8,145 bases of DNA from a bacterium (GTDB taxonomy: Bacteria; Gemmatimonadota; Gemmatimonadetes; Gemmatimonadales; Gemmatimonadaceae): the NCBI GenBank assembly GCA_021802745.1, contig JAJZRK010000142.1:1-8145 (forward strand), written 5' to 3'. A program made the position numbers and the translations under genes. Of the stretch, positions 1 through 7,189 are shown piece by piece. The notes below the pieces were generated by a model. The model had not been told where the DNA came from and ran no database searches. It saw only the letters and a program-made list of their open reading frames with translations. How positions within the stretch are numbered: the stretch's first letter is position 1; each line of letters begins with the position of its first letter.

Positions 1-1838
1 ATCCACATGCGGCCGCCGCCCGCGCCGCAGCAGAGGCCGCGGTCGCGCGAGCGGGGCATCTCCACGAGGTGCACCACCGGGAGCGCCCGCTTGAGCGTCT
101 CGCGCGGCGCGTCATAGATCTCGTTGTAGCGGCCGAGGTAGCACGAGTCGTGGTAGGTGAAGGTGCTCACCGCCGCGTGCAGCTCCGGGCGCAGCGGCAC
201 GCGCCCCTGCGCCAGCAGGTGCTCGATGAAGGTCGAGTGATGGATGACGTCGTAATTGCCGCCGAACTGCGGGTACTCGTTGCCCAGCTGGTGCATGCAG
301 TGCGGGCAGGCCGTCACGATGGTGCGCACCTTGTACTTCGCGAGCGTTTCGACGTTTTCCCTGGCGAGCATCTGGTAGAGGTATTCGTTGCCCATGCGCC
401 GCGCCGGGTCGCCGTTGCACTTCTCCTCACGGCCGAGGATGGCGAAGTTGACGCCCGCCGCCTGCATGATCTTGGCGAACGCCACCGTGGTCTTCTTGGC
501 ACGGTCGTCGAACGAGCCCATGCATCCCACGAAATAGAGAATGTCGGCCGTCTCGCCGCGCGCGGCGCGTTCGGCCATCGTCGGAATGTTCATCCCCTCG
601 GCCCACTTGCCGCGGTCGCCCGGATCGAAGGCCCACGGCGACCCGCGCTGCTCCATGCTCTCGAAGGCCGGCATCACCTCTTCGGGGAAGCGCGACTCGC
701 CCAGCACCAGGTTGCGGCGCATCTCGAGGATCACCGACACCTGGTCAATGGAGACCGGGCACTCCTGCACGCACGCGCGGCAGGTGGTGCAGGCCCAGAG
801 CTCCTGCTCGGTGATGAAGCCGTCCAGCAGCTGCCGGTCTCCCGTCTCCCGTCTTCCGTCTCCCGTCAGCAGTTCAGGCGCACGCGACTCGAGGCGTTCC
901 CTCACATTCACGATGATCTTCCGCGGCGACAGCAGCTTCCCCGTGGTGTTCGCCGGGCACACGGCCGTGCACCGCCCGCACTCCGTGCAGGCGAAGCCGT
1001 CCATGAGGCTCTTCCACGACAGGTGCTCCGCGTCCTTCGCGCCGAACTGCTCGACGTCGGCCTCGAGGTCCATGTACCGCATGACCCCCGCCTGCCCCGG
1101 GCCGCTCGTGTTCGACAGGTAGACGTTGGGCAGCGACGCGACGACGTGCAGGTGCTTGGAGTACGGCAGGTAGTTCAGGAAGCCGAGCACGAGCAGGCCG
1201 TGCGACCACCAGTTCAGCGAGCGGAAGAAGGCGGCCCAGTCCTGCGGCACGAAGGCGAGCGCCTGCGCCAGCGCATAGGAGATCGGCCGGTAATACGGCG
1301 ATGCGTGCTGCGGGAACGCCACCATCTCGAACGATTCGGCGAGGAACATCGTGACCATCAGCAGGCCGATCCAGCTCAGGATGAGCAGCGGATCGTTGGC
1401 GTGCGTCTCCGACCCCTGCAGGCGCTTGACGCGGTGCGTGAGCCGGCGCCAGAGCGCAAACGCGACGGCGGCGATGACGAGCGCGCCCCACAGGTCCTGG
1501 TTGTTCTGGTAGAAGCGGTACGCCCACTGCGGCATGAACTTCGCGAGCGTGAAGCCCGGCATGATGCCGCGGGCAATGAACTCCGACGTCCCCACGGTCA
1601 GGACGCAGAAGCCCCAGAAGATGGCCGCGTGCATCGGCCCGGCAACCCCGTCGCGGAAGATCTTCCGCTGGAAGAGGCCGATGGTGATGAGGTTGTAGAG
1701 CCGGCGCGGGACGTGGTCCCAGCGCGAGTCGTCGAGCCGTCCGATGCGCAGGTACCCGACGAGGCGCTGGACGTTGTAGGCAAAGAAGCCGCCGGCGACG
1801 GCGACGATGAAGGCGAAAAGGCCGTTCGATGCGGTCAC
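1..1838 (-). CDS. fadF: FadF/EtfD-type membrane Fe-S oxidoreductase (ETF:menaquinone oxidoreductase), 3' end cut by window
   Basis: Likely takes electrons from reduced ETF and passes them through Fe-S clusters and haem to membrane menaquinone. The minus frame is open for 612 codons, from a GTG at 1838 to the window edge. The N-terminal part is a NarI-like membrane domain with segments near residues 5-25, 70-90, 115-133, 150-172 and 212-228. Candidate haem histidines are H70, H213 and H229/H231. Two 4Fe-4S motifs follow: C284-x2-C-x2-C-x3-CP and C350-x2-C-x2-C-x3-CP. The first cysteine-rich (CCG-type) domain has C439, a degenerate CNG at 474-476 and C511-x2-C514. The second has C566 and CCG at 603-605; its final CxxC lies beyond the window. 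The order membrane domain, two ferredoxin motifs, two CCG domains is that of FadF (Bacillus) and EtfD (Mycobacterium). The nearby etfBA supports the role. The start is moderately sure: only a weak GAG precedes it, and an in-frame GTG lies 13 codons upstream. Residues 326-335 are encoded by a heptamer repeat. Confidence 0.88.
   Translation of the reverse strand, partial: MTASNGLFAFIVAVAGGFFAYNVQRLVGYLRIGRLDDSRWDHVPRRLYNLITIGLFQRKIFRDGVAGPMHAAIFWGFCVLTVGTSEFIARGIMPGFTLAKFMPQWAYRFYQNNQDLWGALVIAAVAFALWRRLTHRVKRLQGSETHANDPLLILSWIGLLMVTMFLAESFEMVAFPQHASPYYRPISYALAQALAFVPQDWAAFFRSLNWWSHGLLVLGFLNYLPYSKHLHVVASLPNVYLSNTSGPGQAGVMRYMDLEADVEQFGAKDAEHLSWKSLMDGFACTECGRCTAVCPANTTGKLLSPRKIIVNVRERLESRAPELLTGDGRRETGDRQLLDGFITEQELWACTTCRACVQECPVSIDQVSVILEMRRNLVLGESRFPEEVMPAFESMEQRGSPWAFDPGDRGKWAEGMNIPTMAERAARGETADILYFVGCMGSFDDRAKKTTVAFAKIMQAAGVNFAILGREEKCNGDPARRMGNEYLYQMLARENVETLAKYKVRTIVTACPHCMHQLGNEYPQFGGNYDVIHHSTFIEHLLAQGRVPLRPELHAAVSTFTYHDSCYLGRYNEIYDAPRETLKRALPVVHLVEMPRSRDRGLCCGAGGGRMW
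840..867. repeat. Four diverged heptamers (TCCCGTC type) inside the fadF reading frame
   Basis: Four head-to-tail 7-bp units lie here: TCCCGTC, TCCCGTC, TTCCGTC, TCCCGTC. A degenerate GCCGGTC precedes them at 833-839. They differ by one base per unit from the TACCGTC arrays at 5343-5384 and 7190-7245. On the minus strand they encode the low-complexity stretch [11 protein letters not shown] in the linker between the two 4Fe-4S motifs of the FadF-like protein. Twenty-eight bases is not a multiple of three, so a gain or loss of one unit would shift the frame. The flanking frame is intact as given. Confidence 0.75.
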
Positions 1839-2049
1839 AGAAGACTCACGGGGTGATGGCGACGGACGGGGGACCACGGCGCGCGTTGCACCGAACGCGC
1901 TGCTGCAAACGGTACGTCGGGAGCGCGCACGTGACAAGCGAGCCGGCACGGCCGCGTCCCATTCGGACTACTCCGCATGAGCGATTGTCCGACCCGCCTG
2001 CGTGGCGCCATCGTGCACCTGAGTGCGCGGGACAACCCCCGGAGGCGTT
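1839..2049. promoter_or_regulatory. Divergent spacer between fadF and yggT-like gene
   Basis: These 211 bp separate two divergent starts and must carry both promoters. For the minus-strand gene the best candidate is TTGTCA (plus-strand 1932-1937) with a 17-bp spacer to TACCGT (1909-1914). The -35 is good and the -10 poor. For the plus-strand gene a strong Shine-Dalgarno is visible at 2041-2045, but no convincing -10/-35 pair. No gene is recognised here; short open frames crossing it are not gene-like. Confidence 0.3.
2041..2045 (+). promoter_or_regulatory. Shine-Dalgarno GGAGG fixing the yggT-like start
   Basis: GGAGG ends four bases before the ATG at 2050. The frame is also open nine codons upstream to another possible start at 2023, but only the 2050 ATG has a ribosome-binding site, so 2050 is preferred. 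Confidence 0.7.
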
Positions 2050-2568
2050 ATGCAGGACAGCAAGGTCGGCGACGACGAGGCGCGGCAGGTCGCGCAGCAC
2101 AATGCGGTGAAGTCGAAGGTCGAGCGCGGCGTCAATGCGGAGATTTCCAGCCAGGCTGCGGTGGCAACACCGGATGGGGCCTCGAGATTGGCCAGCGTGG
2201 CCGGCCAGATGCGCGACCGGGCGGTGGACGAGACGGCGCGCAGCGAGCGCACCATGGGGCGGGCGCGCACGACCGCGCGCGGCTCCCAGTTCCTTGACTA
2301 CGGCTTCTTCCTCGTCTATTCCCTGCTGGCGATTCGCTTCGTCCTTGCCCTCATCGCCGCGCGATCGTCGAACGGATTCGTGCAGTTCATCAACACGATC
2401 TCGAGCCCGTTCTACGCGCCGTTCCGGGGCATCGTGCCCAGCCAGAGCGCGGAGGGCGGCTACACGCTGGTCGTGCCGATCCTCGTGGCGCTGCTGGCGT
2501 ACGGCATCCTGCATGGCATCATTAACGCCGCCCTCCGCATGGTCGGCCAGCGCAAGACGGAGATCTGA
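2050..2568 (+). CDS. YggT-family integral membrane protein with charged N-terminal extension
   Basis: A 172-residue protein. The C-terminal half resembles the YggT family: a hydrophobic segment at about residues 84-104, then the loop NGFVQFINTISSPFYAPFRG (109-127 region) with the family's P-x4-FR-x-I-x-P pattern, then a second hydrophobic segment at about 137-160 and a short basic tail. The family's function is poorly defined; members have been linked to envelope or osmotic functions and to division-associated gene clusters. The first 80 residues are hydrophilic and charged, probably helical and cytoplasmic, and unlike the usual short YggT N-terminus. It is transcribed against its ETF neighbours: it diverges from fadF and converges on etfA with a 9-bp gap, so it is probably its own unit. 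The family call is good; the function is unknown. Confidence 0.75.
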   Translation: MQDSKVGDDEARQVAQHNAVKSKVERGVNAEISSQAAVATPDGASRLASVAGQMRDRAVDETARSERTMGRARTTARGSQFLDYGFFLVYSLLAIRFVLALIAARSSNGFVQFINTISSPFYAPFRGIVPSQSAEGGYTLVVPILVALLAYGILHGIINAALRMVGQRKTEI

Positions 2569-2577
2569 CGGGCGCGG

Positions 2578-3561
2578 CTACGCCCCCGCCCGGGCCGCCT
2601 TCACCGCGTCGGTGAGGACGGGCAGGACGTCCAGCACGTCGCCCACGATGCCGTAGTCGGCCACCTTGAAGATGGGCGCTTCCTTGTCCTTGTTGATCGC
2701 GACGATCGTCTTCGACGTGCGCATGCCGGCCAGGTGCTGGATTGCGCCGGAAATGCCGCATGCCACGTATAGGTCGGGGCTGACCAGCCGCCCCGTCTGG
2801 CCAATCTGGTCCGAGTGCGGACGCCAGCCGTCGTCGGTGACGGCGCGCGTGGCGCCCACCGCCGCATTGCCGAACGCCGCCGCGAGGTCCTCGACGAGCT
2901 TGAAGTTGGCCGCTTCCTTGAGTCCGCGGCCGCCGGCGATGATCACCGGGGCCTCGCCGAGGTCAATCTTGCCGCCAGCCGCCTTCTCGGTGAGCGTGAC
3001 CTTCACGCGCACGGCCGTCGGATCGGCCGCCGGCGCGAGCGCCTCGACGGCGCCCGCTTTCGGGTTTTCGACCGGAAGCACGGCGCCAGCGCGCAGCGAG
3101 ATGAGCGCGGGCGTCGCCTTCAGCACAAAACGCTGGACGATCTTGTTCGTGTAGCCGGGGTGCGCCACCGCCACCGAATCGGCCGTGAACGTGAATTCCG
3201 TGACGTCGGACGCGTACGCGAGCCGCATCTTTGCCGCGACACGCGCCACGAGGTCATGCCCAATGGCGCTCGCCGCGAAGAACGCCGCGCGGTAGCCGCC
3301 GCCCAGACGCGCGGCGAGCGTGGCCGCGATGACTTCCGGATTGTAGTTGGCAAACGCGTCGTGCTCCATCACGAGCACCACGTCGGCGCCGTGGGCGGCC
3401 AGCCGGGCGGCGTGCTGGGCGACACCGGGCGCCCCCACGAGCACGGCGTGCACTTGCCCGCCGGTGGCATCGGCCACCCGGCGCGCGGCCGTGACGGTCT
3501 CGAGCCCGGCGCGCCGCAGCTCGCCAAGGCGCGTTTCGGAGAATGCGAGTATGTTCGCCAT
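2578..3561 (-). CDS. etfA: Electron transfer flavoprotein alpha subunit
   Basis: The 327-residue FAD-binding subunit of ETF, which accepts electrons from acyl-CoA dehydrogenases in the cytoplasm and passes them to an ETF:quinone oxidoreductase. The N-terminal domain (about 1-190) begins MANILAFSE, typical of the family. The C-terminal FAD domain (about 203-320) shows AGGRGLKE (209-216), GATRAVTDDGW (236-246), SDQIGQTGR (250-258), SGAIQHLAGM (271-280), INKDKEAPIF (289-298) and ADYGIVGD (301-308). These are the FAD-contacting segments, and all are intact. Length is normal. The ATG shares one base with the etfB stop (TAATG), indicating translational coupling, and AAGG lies seven bases upstream of the ATG. 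The TAG stop lies 9 bp from the convergent YggT-family gene. The expected electron acceptor is the FadF-like protein encoded at 1-1838. Confidence 0.95.
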   Translation of the reverse strand: MANILAFSETRLGELRRAGLETVTAARRVADATGGQVHAVLVGAPGVAQHAARLAAHGADVVLVMEHDAFANYNPEVIAATLAARLGGGYRAAFFAASAIGHDLVARVAAKMRLAYASDVTEFTFTADSVAVAHPGYTNKIVQRFVLKATPALISLRAGAVLPVENPKAGAVEALAPAADPTAVRVKVTLTEKAAGGKIDLGEAPVIIAGGRGLKEAANFKLVEDLAAAFGNAAVGATRAVTDDGWRPHSDQIGQTGRLVSPDLYVACGISGAIQHLAGMRTSKTIVAINKDKEAPIFKVADYGIVGDVLDVLPVLTDAVKAARAGA

Positions 3562-4313
3562 TAGAGCACCTTCGCCTCTTCCTTGAGGACACGGACGAGT
3601 TCGGGCACGGCATCCTTCCCCTCGCCGATGATGCGCCCCGCGGCCCGCTCGGCGGGGAGTTCCATCTTCTCCAGCTGGTACGTGATCGCCCCCAGCTGAG
3701 CCGGCTTCACGTCGAGCGGCTTCTTCTTGGCCGCCATGATGCCCTTCAGCGAGGGATAGCGCGCGCGGGCAATGCCTTCATCTATCGTGACCACGGCGGG
3801 GAGCGGGCACTCGATGAGCTCGTAGGCCCCTTCCAGTTCGCGCCGCGCCTTCACCACGCCGCCTTCGACGTTCAGCTGCGAAATGGCGGTGATGACCGGC
3901 AGGCCGAGCAGTTCCGCGACGAAGACGCCCGTGGAGCGGTTCTGCGTGTCCACCGCCATGCGGCCGCAGAGGATCAGGTCGTAGCCGCCGTCCTTGAGCT
4001 CGGCCGCCAGCGCGGTGGCGATGGCGAGGCCGTCGCTCACCGGCGCATCGTGCTTGAGCTGCACCGCCCGGTGCGCGCCCATCGAGAGCGCCTTGCGCAG
4101 CGTCTCCTGCACCACGTCGGGGCCGAGCGAAATGACGGTCACCTCGCCGGCGCCCAGCTTCTCGGTGATCTGGATGGCCACCTCGGCGGCGTACCCGTCG
4201 AAGTCGGACATGTCGAACTTGAGCCCGGCCTCGTCAATGCCGGCGCCCGACGCGGCGATCTTGAAGCGCCCTTCCATGTCGGGAACGCGCTTGATGCACA
4301 CGGCCAATTTCAC
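3561..4313 (-). CDS. etfB: Electron transfer flavoprotein beta subunit
   Basis: The 250-residue partner of EtfA. It starts at a GTG (4313) giving VKLAVCIKRVPD, the classical EtfB N-terminus. The nucleotide (AMP)-binding region is seen at YDLILCGRMAVDTQNRSTG (111-129). The stretch RYPSLKGIMAAKKKPL (185-200) contains the recognition loop that docks on acyl-CoA dehydrogenases; L189 aligns by eye with human ETFB Leu195. The family's C-terminal tail, which wraps onto the alpha subunit, is present. The frame is open for 58 more codons upstream, but that extension is low-complexity and unlike any EtfB. The GTG has a GAGGG ribosome-binding site eight bases away, so I reject the longer form. It is the first gene of an etfB-etfA operon and overlaps etfA by one base. 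Confidence 0.95.
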   Translation of the reverse strand: MKLAVCIKRVPDMEGRFKIAASGAGIDEAGLKFDMSDFDGYAAEVAIQITEKLGAGEVTVISLGPDVVQETLRKALSMGAHRAVQLKHDAPVSDGLAIATALAAELKDGGYDLILCGRMAVDTQNRSTGVFVAELLGLPVITAISQLNVEGGVVKARRELEGAYELIECPLPAVVTIDEGIARARYPSLKGIMAAKKKPLDVKPAQLGAITYQLEKMELPAERAAGRIIGEGKDAVPELVRVLKEEAKVL

Positions 4314-4496
4314 CGTGAAAACCCTCGGTTGGAGTGCGAACGAAAGATAGTCCGCGGGGAAGGCGGCGGAAGCGGCAGCGCACGGTGGCCCGGCCAGGCC
4401 GCCGCCCCCATCTTTGTGGCTCGGTGCATCGCCAGTCGAAGTCCTCGATCGCGATCCGCATTCGGAGTCCGGATTCCCAATCCTCAATCATCCTTC
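4314..4496. promoter_or_regulatory. Divergent spacer between etfB and the SDR gene, with etfB ribosome-binding site
   Basis: The 183 bp separate two divergent starts. On the minus strand GAGGG (plus-strand 4322-4326) sits eight bases before the etfB GTG. A -10-like TATCTT (plus-strand 4344-4349) lies about 30 bases upstream of that start, with no good -35. Before the SDR start there is no Shine-Dalgarno; instead there is a degenerate period-7 run at 4473-4493 (ATTCCCA, ATCCTCA, ATCATCC). No gene is supported here. Confidence 0.4.
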
Positions 4497-5276
4497 ATGC
4501 CGCTTGCCCTCGTCACCGGCGCTTCCGCCGGCATCGGCCGCACCTTCGCCGAGGCCCTCGCCCGGCGCGGCTACGACCTGATCCTCGTCGCGCGTTCCAC
4601 GGCGCGCCTCGAGGCGCTGGCGCGCGAACTGGCGGAACGCCACCAGATCGCCGCGGACTGCTGGACCGCCGACCTGGCGTCCGACGAAGGGCGTGAGGCG
4701 GTGGCGGCGCGCATCGCCGCCCTGCCACGCCTCGACCTGCTGGTCAACAACGCCGGCGGCGCGACCACCGGCAAGCTGCACAAGATCCCGCTCGCACCGC
4801 AGATGAACATGCTGCGCCTGCACGTGCTCGCCCCCATGCGCCTGTGTGCGGCGGCCCTGCCGCGCATGGTCGCCCATGGCGCCGGCGGCATCATCAATGT
4901 CAGCTCGATCGCCGGCTTCCTGTTCGGCCCCGGCAACGTGAACTACTCGGCGACCAAGGCGTACCTCACCTCGTTCTCGCTCGGCCTCGACACGGAGGTG
5001 CGCGGCGCCGGGGTGCGGGTGCAGGCGCTCTGCCCCGGCTTCACGCACACCGAGATTCACGCGGAGATGCCGCACGTCAAGCAGCAGATCCCGGGCTGGC
5101 TGTGGGGCAAGGCCGAGCACGTGGCCGAGACGTCGCTGCGCCAGCTCGAAGCGGGCGGCCCCGTGATCTGCGTCCCCGGGTGGCGCAACAAGATTCTGTG
5201 GCGGGTGCTGACGATGATTCCGCGCGGACTGCGAGGACGGTTGGCGGTGCGGAGGAAGCGGACGCGGGATAAGTGA
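4497..5276 (+). CDS. Classical short-chain dehydrogenase/reductase (SDR)
   Basis: A 259-residue NAD(P)(H)-dependent oxidoreductase with a Rossmann fold; the substrate is unknown. The cofactor motif TGASAGIG is at 7-14. VARS (31-34), just after the second strand, carries an arginine, which often goes with NADP preference. NNAG is at 84-87. The catalytic serine is S137, in NVSS, and YSATK gives Y150 and K154; the Ser-Tyr spacing of 13 is normal. PGF at 180-182 follows the active site. The asparagine of the classical Asn-Ser-Tyr-Lys tetrad appears replaced by H109 in LRLHVLAP. The C-terminal tail after about 230 is hydrophobic then strongly basic (RRKRTRDK), suggesting membrane association as in some lipid-acting SDRs; this is inference. 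The start is chosen because MPLALVTGAS is a normal SDR beginning; the open frame upstream is antisense to etfB. The TGA lies inside the left arm of a large inverted repeat. Confidence 0.9.
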   Translation: MPLALVTGASAGIGRTFAEALARRGYDLILVARSTARLEALARELAERHQIAADCWTADLASDEGREAVAARIAALPRLDLLVNNAGGATTGKLHKIPLAPQMNMLRLHVLAPMRLCAAALPRMVAHGAGGIINVSSIAGFLFGPGNVNYSATKAYLTSFSLGLDTEVRGAGVRVQALCPGFTHTEIHAEMPHVKQQIPGWLWGKAEHVAETSLRQLEAGGPVICVPGWRNKILWRVLTMIPRGLRGRLAVRRKRTRDK

Positions 5277-5370
5277 CGGTAGACGGTAGACGGTCGACGG
5301 TAGATGGCGGATGACCGCGATATCGCGCAGTCATCCGCCATCGTCCGTCTACCGTCTACCGTCTACCGTC
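5275..5370. terminator. Long inverted repeat of heptamers between convergent genes, possible bidirectional terminator
   Basis: The left arm 5275-5315 and right arm 5330-5370 are reverse complements over 41 bp with three mismatched pairs. The core GATGGCGGATGAC (5303-5315) pairs perfectly with 5330-5342. The outer parts are GACGGTA heptamers pairing with TACCGTC heptamers. The loop holds a second perfect palindrome, CGCGATATCGCG (5316-5327). The transcript from either strand would fold into a very stable hairpin between the SDR stop and the peptidase stop. There is no clear U-tract on either side, so classical intrinsic termination is uncertain; mRNA 3'-end protection is an alternative. Confidence 0.6.
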
Positions 5371-5384
5371 TACCGTCTACCGTC
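5343..5384. repeat. TACCGTC heptamer array downstream of the peptidase gene
   Basis: Five exact TACCGTC units (5350-5384) follow one degenerate unit, GTCCGTC (5343-5349). The three proximal exact units, together with the degenerate one, are part of the right arm of the hairpin. Units 5371-5384 extend past the pairing, so the right side has more copies than the left (four GACGGTA-type units at 5275-5302). This copy imbalance is what independent slippage of the two arms would produce. Confidence 0.85.
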
Positions 5385-5408
5385 ACCCTCCCATCACTGA
5401 ACCCCGCC

Positions 5409-7079
5409 CTACTTCTTCAAGCTTGCTTCCCGAATGGCACGGAATTCGTTGCCCGGCTTCCACTCCGGCCACTTCGGCGCGTCGGCCACGCGGAAGCCAA
5501 TCATGTAGTAGAGCTGCGCATCCTGCACGGCGCCGGAGAGATCCCAGCCCGCCTTGATCTCGTCCGACGGCTTGTGATAGTCATTCGTCACGTACTCGGC
5601 GCGCTTCTGCATGCCGTACGTGGAGTCCTTGCCGACGAACGTCACGCCCGCGCCCGGATAGAACGCCGGCACGCCGACCTTGGCGAAGTTGAAGTGATCG
5701 GAGCGGTAGTAGTACCCCTTGTCCGGCTCGGCGTCGGGCCGCAGCACGCGCCCGCCCTGCTCTTCCGCCGCAACGCGCGCGTAGTCGTCGAGGTCGGAGG
5801 CGCCATAGCCCATCACGACGATGTCCGACGTCTTGCCCCACGTGTTGAGTCCGTCCATGTTGATGACGGCCACGGTCTTGTTGATGAGGTACAGCGGGTT
5901 GGTCGCGTAGTACTGCGACCCGAGCAGCCCCTGCTCCTCGCCGGTCACCGCGAGGAAGATGATGGAACGCTTCGGCAGCGGCGGCAGCGTGAACGCCTTG
6001 GCGATCGCGAGCAGCCCCGCGACGCCGGTTGCGTTGTCCGACGCCCCGTTGTAGATCGAGTCCCCATTCACCTTGGCGCCGACGCCGAAATGGTCCCAGT
6101 GGGCGTTGTAGATGACGTACTCGTTCTTCATCGTCGAGTCGCTGCCCTCGAGCCGGGCGACGATGTTCCGCGACTCGACCGTGCGCAGCTTGTTCTGCAG
6201 CGCGACGCTGGCCGTGACGCCGAGCGGCACGGGCGCGAATTCCTTGGTGGCCGCCTTCGCCTTCAGTGAGTCGAAATCCTGGCCGGCCATCTTGAACAGC
6301 GCCTTCGCCTGGTCGAGCGTGATCCACCCTTCGACGTCAGCGCGCCCCATGTTCTTGTCGGGGGTCACGAGGTCAAACTGCTCCGAGGCTCGCCCCTGTA
6401 CGACCGCGAAGGGATAGCCCGCCTCCTTGGTCTCGTGCACGATCAGGACGCCGGCCGCCTTGTGCTTCATGCCCTGGTCGTACTTGTACGTCCAGCGCCC
6501 ATAGTACGTCATGCGCGGGCCGCCGAAGAACGCCGTGTCGGCGACCGGCGGGTCGTTGACGAGCATGACCATCGTCTTGCCCTTCAGGTCCGCGCCCTTG
6601 AAGTCGTCCCACCCGAACTCCGGCGCCTCGACTCCGTAGCCGACGAAGATGAGCTCCGAGTTCTTGAGCGCCGCCGAGGGGCTGACGTGCTTGGTCCACG
6701 CGACAAAATCATCGCGCCACTTCAGCGATGCCTTGGTGCCGCCCTTCGCGAACGTCAGCGTCGGGCTGTTCGTCACGGTGATGCCGACCAGCGGGACCTT
6801 CTGGATGAAGGTGCCGTCCGGATTGCCGGGCTTGAGTCCCATGCCGGAGAACTGCGCCTCGATGTATGCGGACGTCTTTTCCTCACCCAGCGTGCCCGGC
6901 GCGCGCCCGAGCAGCGAGTCGGCGGCGAGCACGCCGATGTGGTGCATCATGACGGCCGTGTCAATGGAGGCGATGCCCTCGCCGCTGACCTTGGCCCGTG
7001 TCGGATCGGTTTCGCCTGCGCACGCGGCGGCCAGCACCGCGGCGAGCAGGAGTGAGTAGTGTCGAGTGCGGTTGATCAA
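5409..7079 (-). CDS. M28-family zinc metallopeptidase, PA-domain lipoprotein
   Basis: A 556-residue exported aminopeptidase-like protein with a co-catalytic two-zinc centre. The N-terminus MINRTRHYSLLLAAVLAAAC is a lipoprotein signal with lipobox cysteine C20. A protease-associated (PA)-type insert is likely around 140-290. The M28 core shows all expected residues: H327 and D329 (AHWDH), bridging D348 (GASDNATGV), E381/E382 (TGEEQGLLGS), D409 (INMDG) and H502 (YHKPSDE). The enzyme should therefore be active, probably releasing amino acids from peptides at the cell surface; specificity cannot be read. The start is TTG at 7079, with AGG six bases upstream and no in-frame ATG nearby. The gene is flanked on both sides by TACCGTC arrays. 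It is unrelated in role to the ETF genes and probably transcribed alone. Confidence 0.93.
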   Translation of the reverse strand: MINRTRHYSLLLAAVLAAACAGETDPTRAKVSGEGIASIDTAVMMHHIGVLAADSLLGRAPGTLGEEKTSAYIEAQFSGMGLKPGNPDGTFIQKVPLVGITVTNSPTLTFAKGGTKASLKWRDDFVAWTKHVSPSAALKNSELIFVGYGVEAPEFGWDDFKGADLKGKTMVMLVNDPPVADTAFFGGPRMTYYGRWTYKYDQGMKHKAAGVLIVHETKEAGYPFAVVQGRASEQFDLVTPDKNMGRADVEGWITLDQAKALFKMAGQDFDSLKAKAATKEFAPVPLGVTASVALQNKLRTVESRNIVARLEGSDSTMKNEYVIYNAHWDHFGVGAKVNGDSIYNGASDNATGVAGLLAIAKAFTLPPLPKRSIIFLAVTGEEQGLLGSQYYATNPLYLINKTVAVINMDGLNTWGKTSDIVVMGYGASDLDDYARVAAEEQGGRVLRPDAEPDKGYYYRSDHFNFAKVGVPAFYPGAGVTFVGKDSTYGMQKRAEYVTNDYHKPSDEIKAGWDLSGAVQDAQLYYMIGFRVADAPKWPEWKPGNEFRAIREASLKK

Positions 7080-7189
7080 TGGACACCTGCCTGAAGGTTT
7101 CTGTGCGTCAGTGATGTGTCACGAATTGCTACGTCCAGCAGCGGCATTCCGCTGTTTCAAATTGCCCCCACAACCTCTTATTCGCCATC
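7080..7189. promoter_or_regulatory. Upstream region of the peptidase gene with two small dyads
   Basis: A dyad GTGA-TGTG-TCAC lies at 7111-7122 and a hairpin CAGCGG-CATT-CCGCTG at 7139-7154, both upstream of the TTG start at 7079. Either could be an operator or a 5'-UTR hairpin. The first resembles a CRP-type half-site pair, but its spacing (4 rather than 6) does not fit CRP/FNR. No convincing -35/-10 pair was found. Confidence 0.25.

Noticed and set aside
69..1856. 595-codon open frame on plus, arginine/histidine-rich
   Set aside because: It is fully antisense to the FadF-like gene, whose minus-frame protein has clear Fe-S motifs. Long antisense frames are expected at this GC content.
1846..2514. 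222-codon open frame on minus
   Set aside because: It is antisense to the YggT-family gene, which has a good ribosome-binding site and recognisable family sequence; the minus translation is arginine-rich and resembles nothing.
4314..4487. 58-residue N-terminal extension of EtfB
   Set aside because: It is low-complexity and absent from the family, and the GTG at 4313 has a ribosome-binding site and gives the canonical N-terminus.
3543..4496. 318-codon N-terminal extension in frame with the SDR gene
   Set aside because: The extension is antisense to etfB; the SDR Rossmann motif begins normally right after the ATG at 4497.
5304..6269. 321-codon plus open frame covering the heptamer spacer and the peptidase 3' half
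   Set aside because: It is antisense to the M28 catalytic domain and its start is made of repeat sequence.
7111..7122. CRP/FNR operator
   Set aside because: The half-sites GTGA and TCAC are 4 bp apart; CRP and FNR sites need 6 between these tetramers. Kept only as an unnamed dyad.
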